NCBI GenBank assembly: GCA_023424475.1
Contig: JAFADX010000076.1
Span: 1 to 13,846, forward strand
DNA: 13,846 nucleotides
Direction: 5' to 3'
Origin: Pseudomonadota bacterium
Lineage (GTDB): Bacteria; Pseudomonadota; Alphaproteobacteria; Acetobacterales; Acetobacteraceae
The notes beneath the pieces are model-generated. The model did not search any database and was not told the origin of the DNA. It saw only the letters and a program-made list of their open reading frames with translations. Below, in pieces: positions 13,242 through 13,846 of the stretch (within the stretch, counting starts at the first letter, position 1; each line of letters starts with the position of its first letter). Both the position numbers and the translations under genes were made by a program.

Positions 13242-13846
13242 CAGGGCCTTCATCCAGATGACGACGGCACTCGCCCCGGCATCCGCGACGCCGACCGCAC
13301 GCTCGCCGAGATAGGCGGCCCGGCCGCGCCGAGGCCGCATGGATGCCGTCGCGGCGCAGCCGCGTTCCGCGGCAAGGCACGCGCTGTCCCAGGCCGCCGC
13401 CAGCGATGCGCCGTCCCGTGCCGCCGCGCCCATCGCCTCGACCGCCGGCGCCAGCGCGTCGAGCATGGTGCGATCCCCGGGCCTGGCGCCCCCCAGTTCC
13501 CCGATCGAGGCGACCGCATCCGCGAGGGCCTCCGCCCAGTCCGCGGTCGCGGGCGCCTTGCCGTCGAGGCACCGGGCCGCGCGGAACAGCGCCGTGGCGT
13601 AGAAAGGTCCCGAACTGCCCGCGATGGCGCGGCGCAGCGCGTTGCCCATCGCCATCAGCGCGCCTGCCGGCGTGTCCCAGGCGTGGTCGGGAAGGGCGCG
13701 GATCGCCGCGGCGCCGCGCACCATGCTGATGCCGAGATCCCCGTCGCCCGCCTGGCTGTCCAGGGCGGTCAGCTCACCTTCGGCCGCGTCCAGCGCATCG
13801 GCCGCGCGCAGGGCCGCCGCGCGCAGCGGGGCGGACAGCGCCCCCG
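13230..13846 (-). CDS. DhaL/DAK2-type dihydroxyacetone kinase subunit or domain, truncated by window edge
   Basis: Nucleotide-binding half of a dihydroxyacetone-kinase-type enzyme. The frame stays open to the right edge, so the real N-terminus lies outside. A visible ATG at 13724 falls inside the conserved motif and cannot be the start. Reading the minus strand gives ELTALDSQAGDGDLGISM (about 13773-13722), the ADP/Mg site of DhaL with its Asp triad. Further on come GSSGPFYATALFRAA and the C-terminal segment with ASMRPRRGRAAYLGERAVGVADAGA, matching the typical K-GRA-YLGER--G--DPGA pattern. The expected DPGA is DAGA here. About 205 residues are visible, close to a full L domain. It could be a free DhaL or the C-terminal domain of a single-chain kinase for dihydroxyacetone or a related ketotetrose. 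A partner DhaK would lie to the right. Confidence 0.88.
   Translation of the reverse strand, partial: GALSAPLRAAALRAADALDAAEGELTALDSQAGDGDLGISMVRGAAAIRALPDHAWDTPAGALMAMGNALRRAIAGSSGPFYATALFRAARCLDGKAPATADWAEALADAVASIGELGGARPGDRTMLDALAPAVEAMGAAARDGASLAAAWDSACLAAERGCAATASMRPRRGRAAYLGERAVGVADAGASAVVIWMKALAGR

Overview
The window is GC-rich DNA (third codon positions almost all G or C). The gene types and protein sequences fit an alphaproteobacterium, possibly an Acetobacteraceae/Rhodospirillales relative. No RNA gene, insertion sequence or CRISPR array is visible, so the lineage is an inference from composition and protein style only.

Layout. (1) 1-640, plus: the end of a PotC-type ABC permease cut by the left edge. 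(2) 621-3363, minus: iolD followed by iolE, a tight two-gene unit running into the permease with a 20-bp tail overlap. (3) 3443-10341, plus, divergent from iolD: an iolG-type dehydrogenase, an SDR oxidoreductase, an inositol-monophosphatase-family enzyme, then a three-part ABC importer (periplasmic binding protein, fused double permease, ATPase). Junctions are 4-bp ATGA overlaps or short gaps, except 92 bases before the binding protein. (4) 10345-10995, minus: an unrecognised protein, separated by 3 bases from the end of the ATPase gene. (5) 10996-11744: a long non-coding stretch with an AT-rich patch and operator-like palindromes. (6) 11745-13084, plus: a RidA-family gene overlapping a potassium-channel-like membrane protein. 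(7) 13085-13229: a convergent spacer with a long hairpin. (8) 13230-13846, minus: the C-terminal part of a DhaL/DAK2-type protein that continues past the right edge.

How the genes may work together. IolG, IolE and IolD are three consecutive steps of myo-inositol catabolism: oxidation to 2-keto-myo-inositol, dehydration to the trihydroxycyclohexane dione, and ThDP-dependent ring opening to 5-deoxyglucuronate. Collinear with iolG are an inositol-phosphatase-family enzyme and an AfuABC-type importer. Its binding protein lacks the Tyr-Tyr pair of ferric-binding relatives and has His-Asp at the equivalent place. The 92-base gap before it carries 11-nt direct repeats resembling a PHO box. The best hypothesis is a cassette that imports a phosphorylated inositol (or glycerophosphoinositol-like ester), removes the phosphate in the cytoplasm and feeds the ring to the iol pathway, possibly under phosphate control. 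This is inference. The later steps (IolB, IolC, IolJ, IolA) and any dedicated regulator are not in the window.
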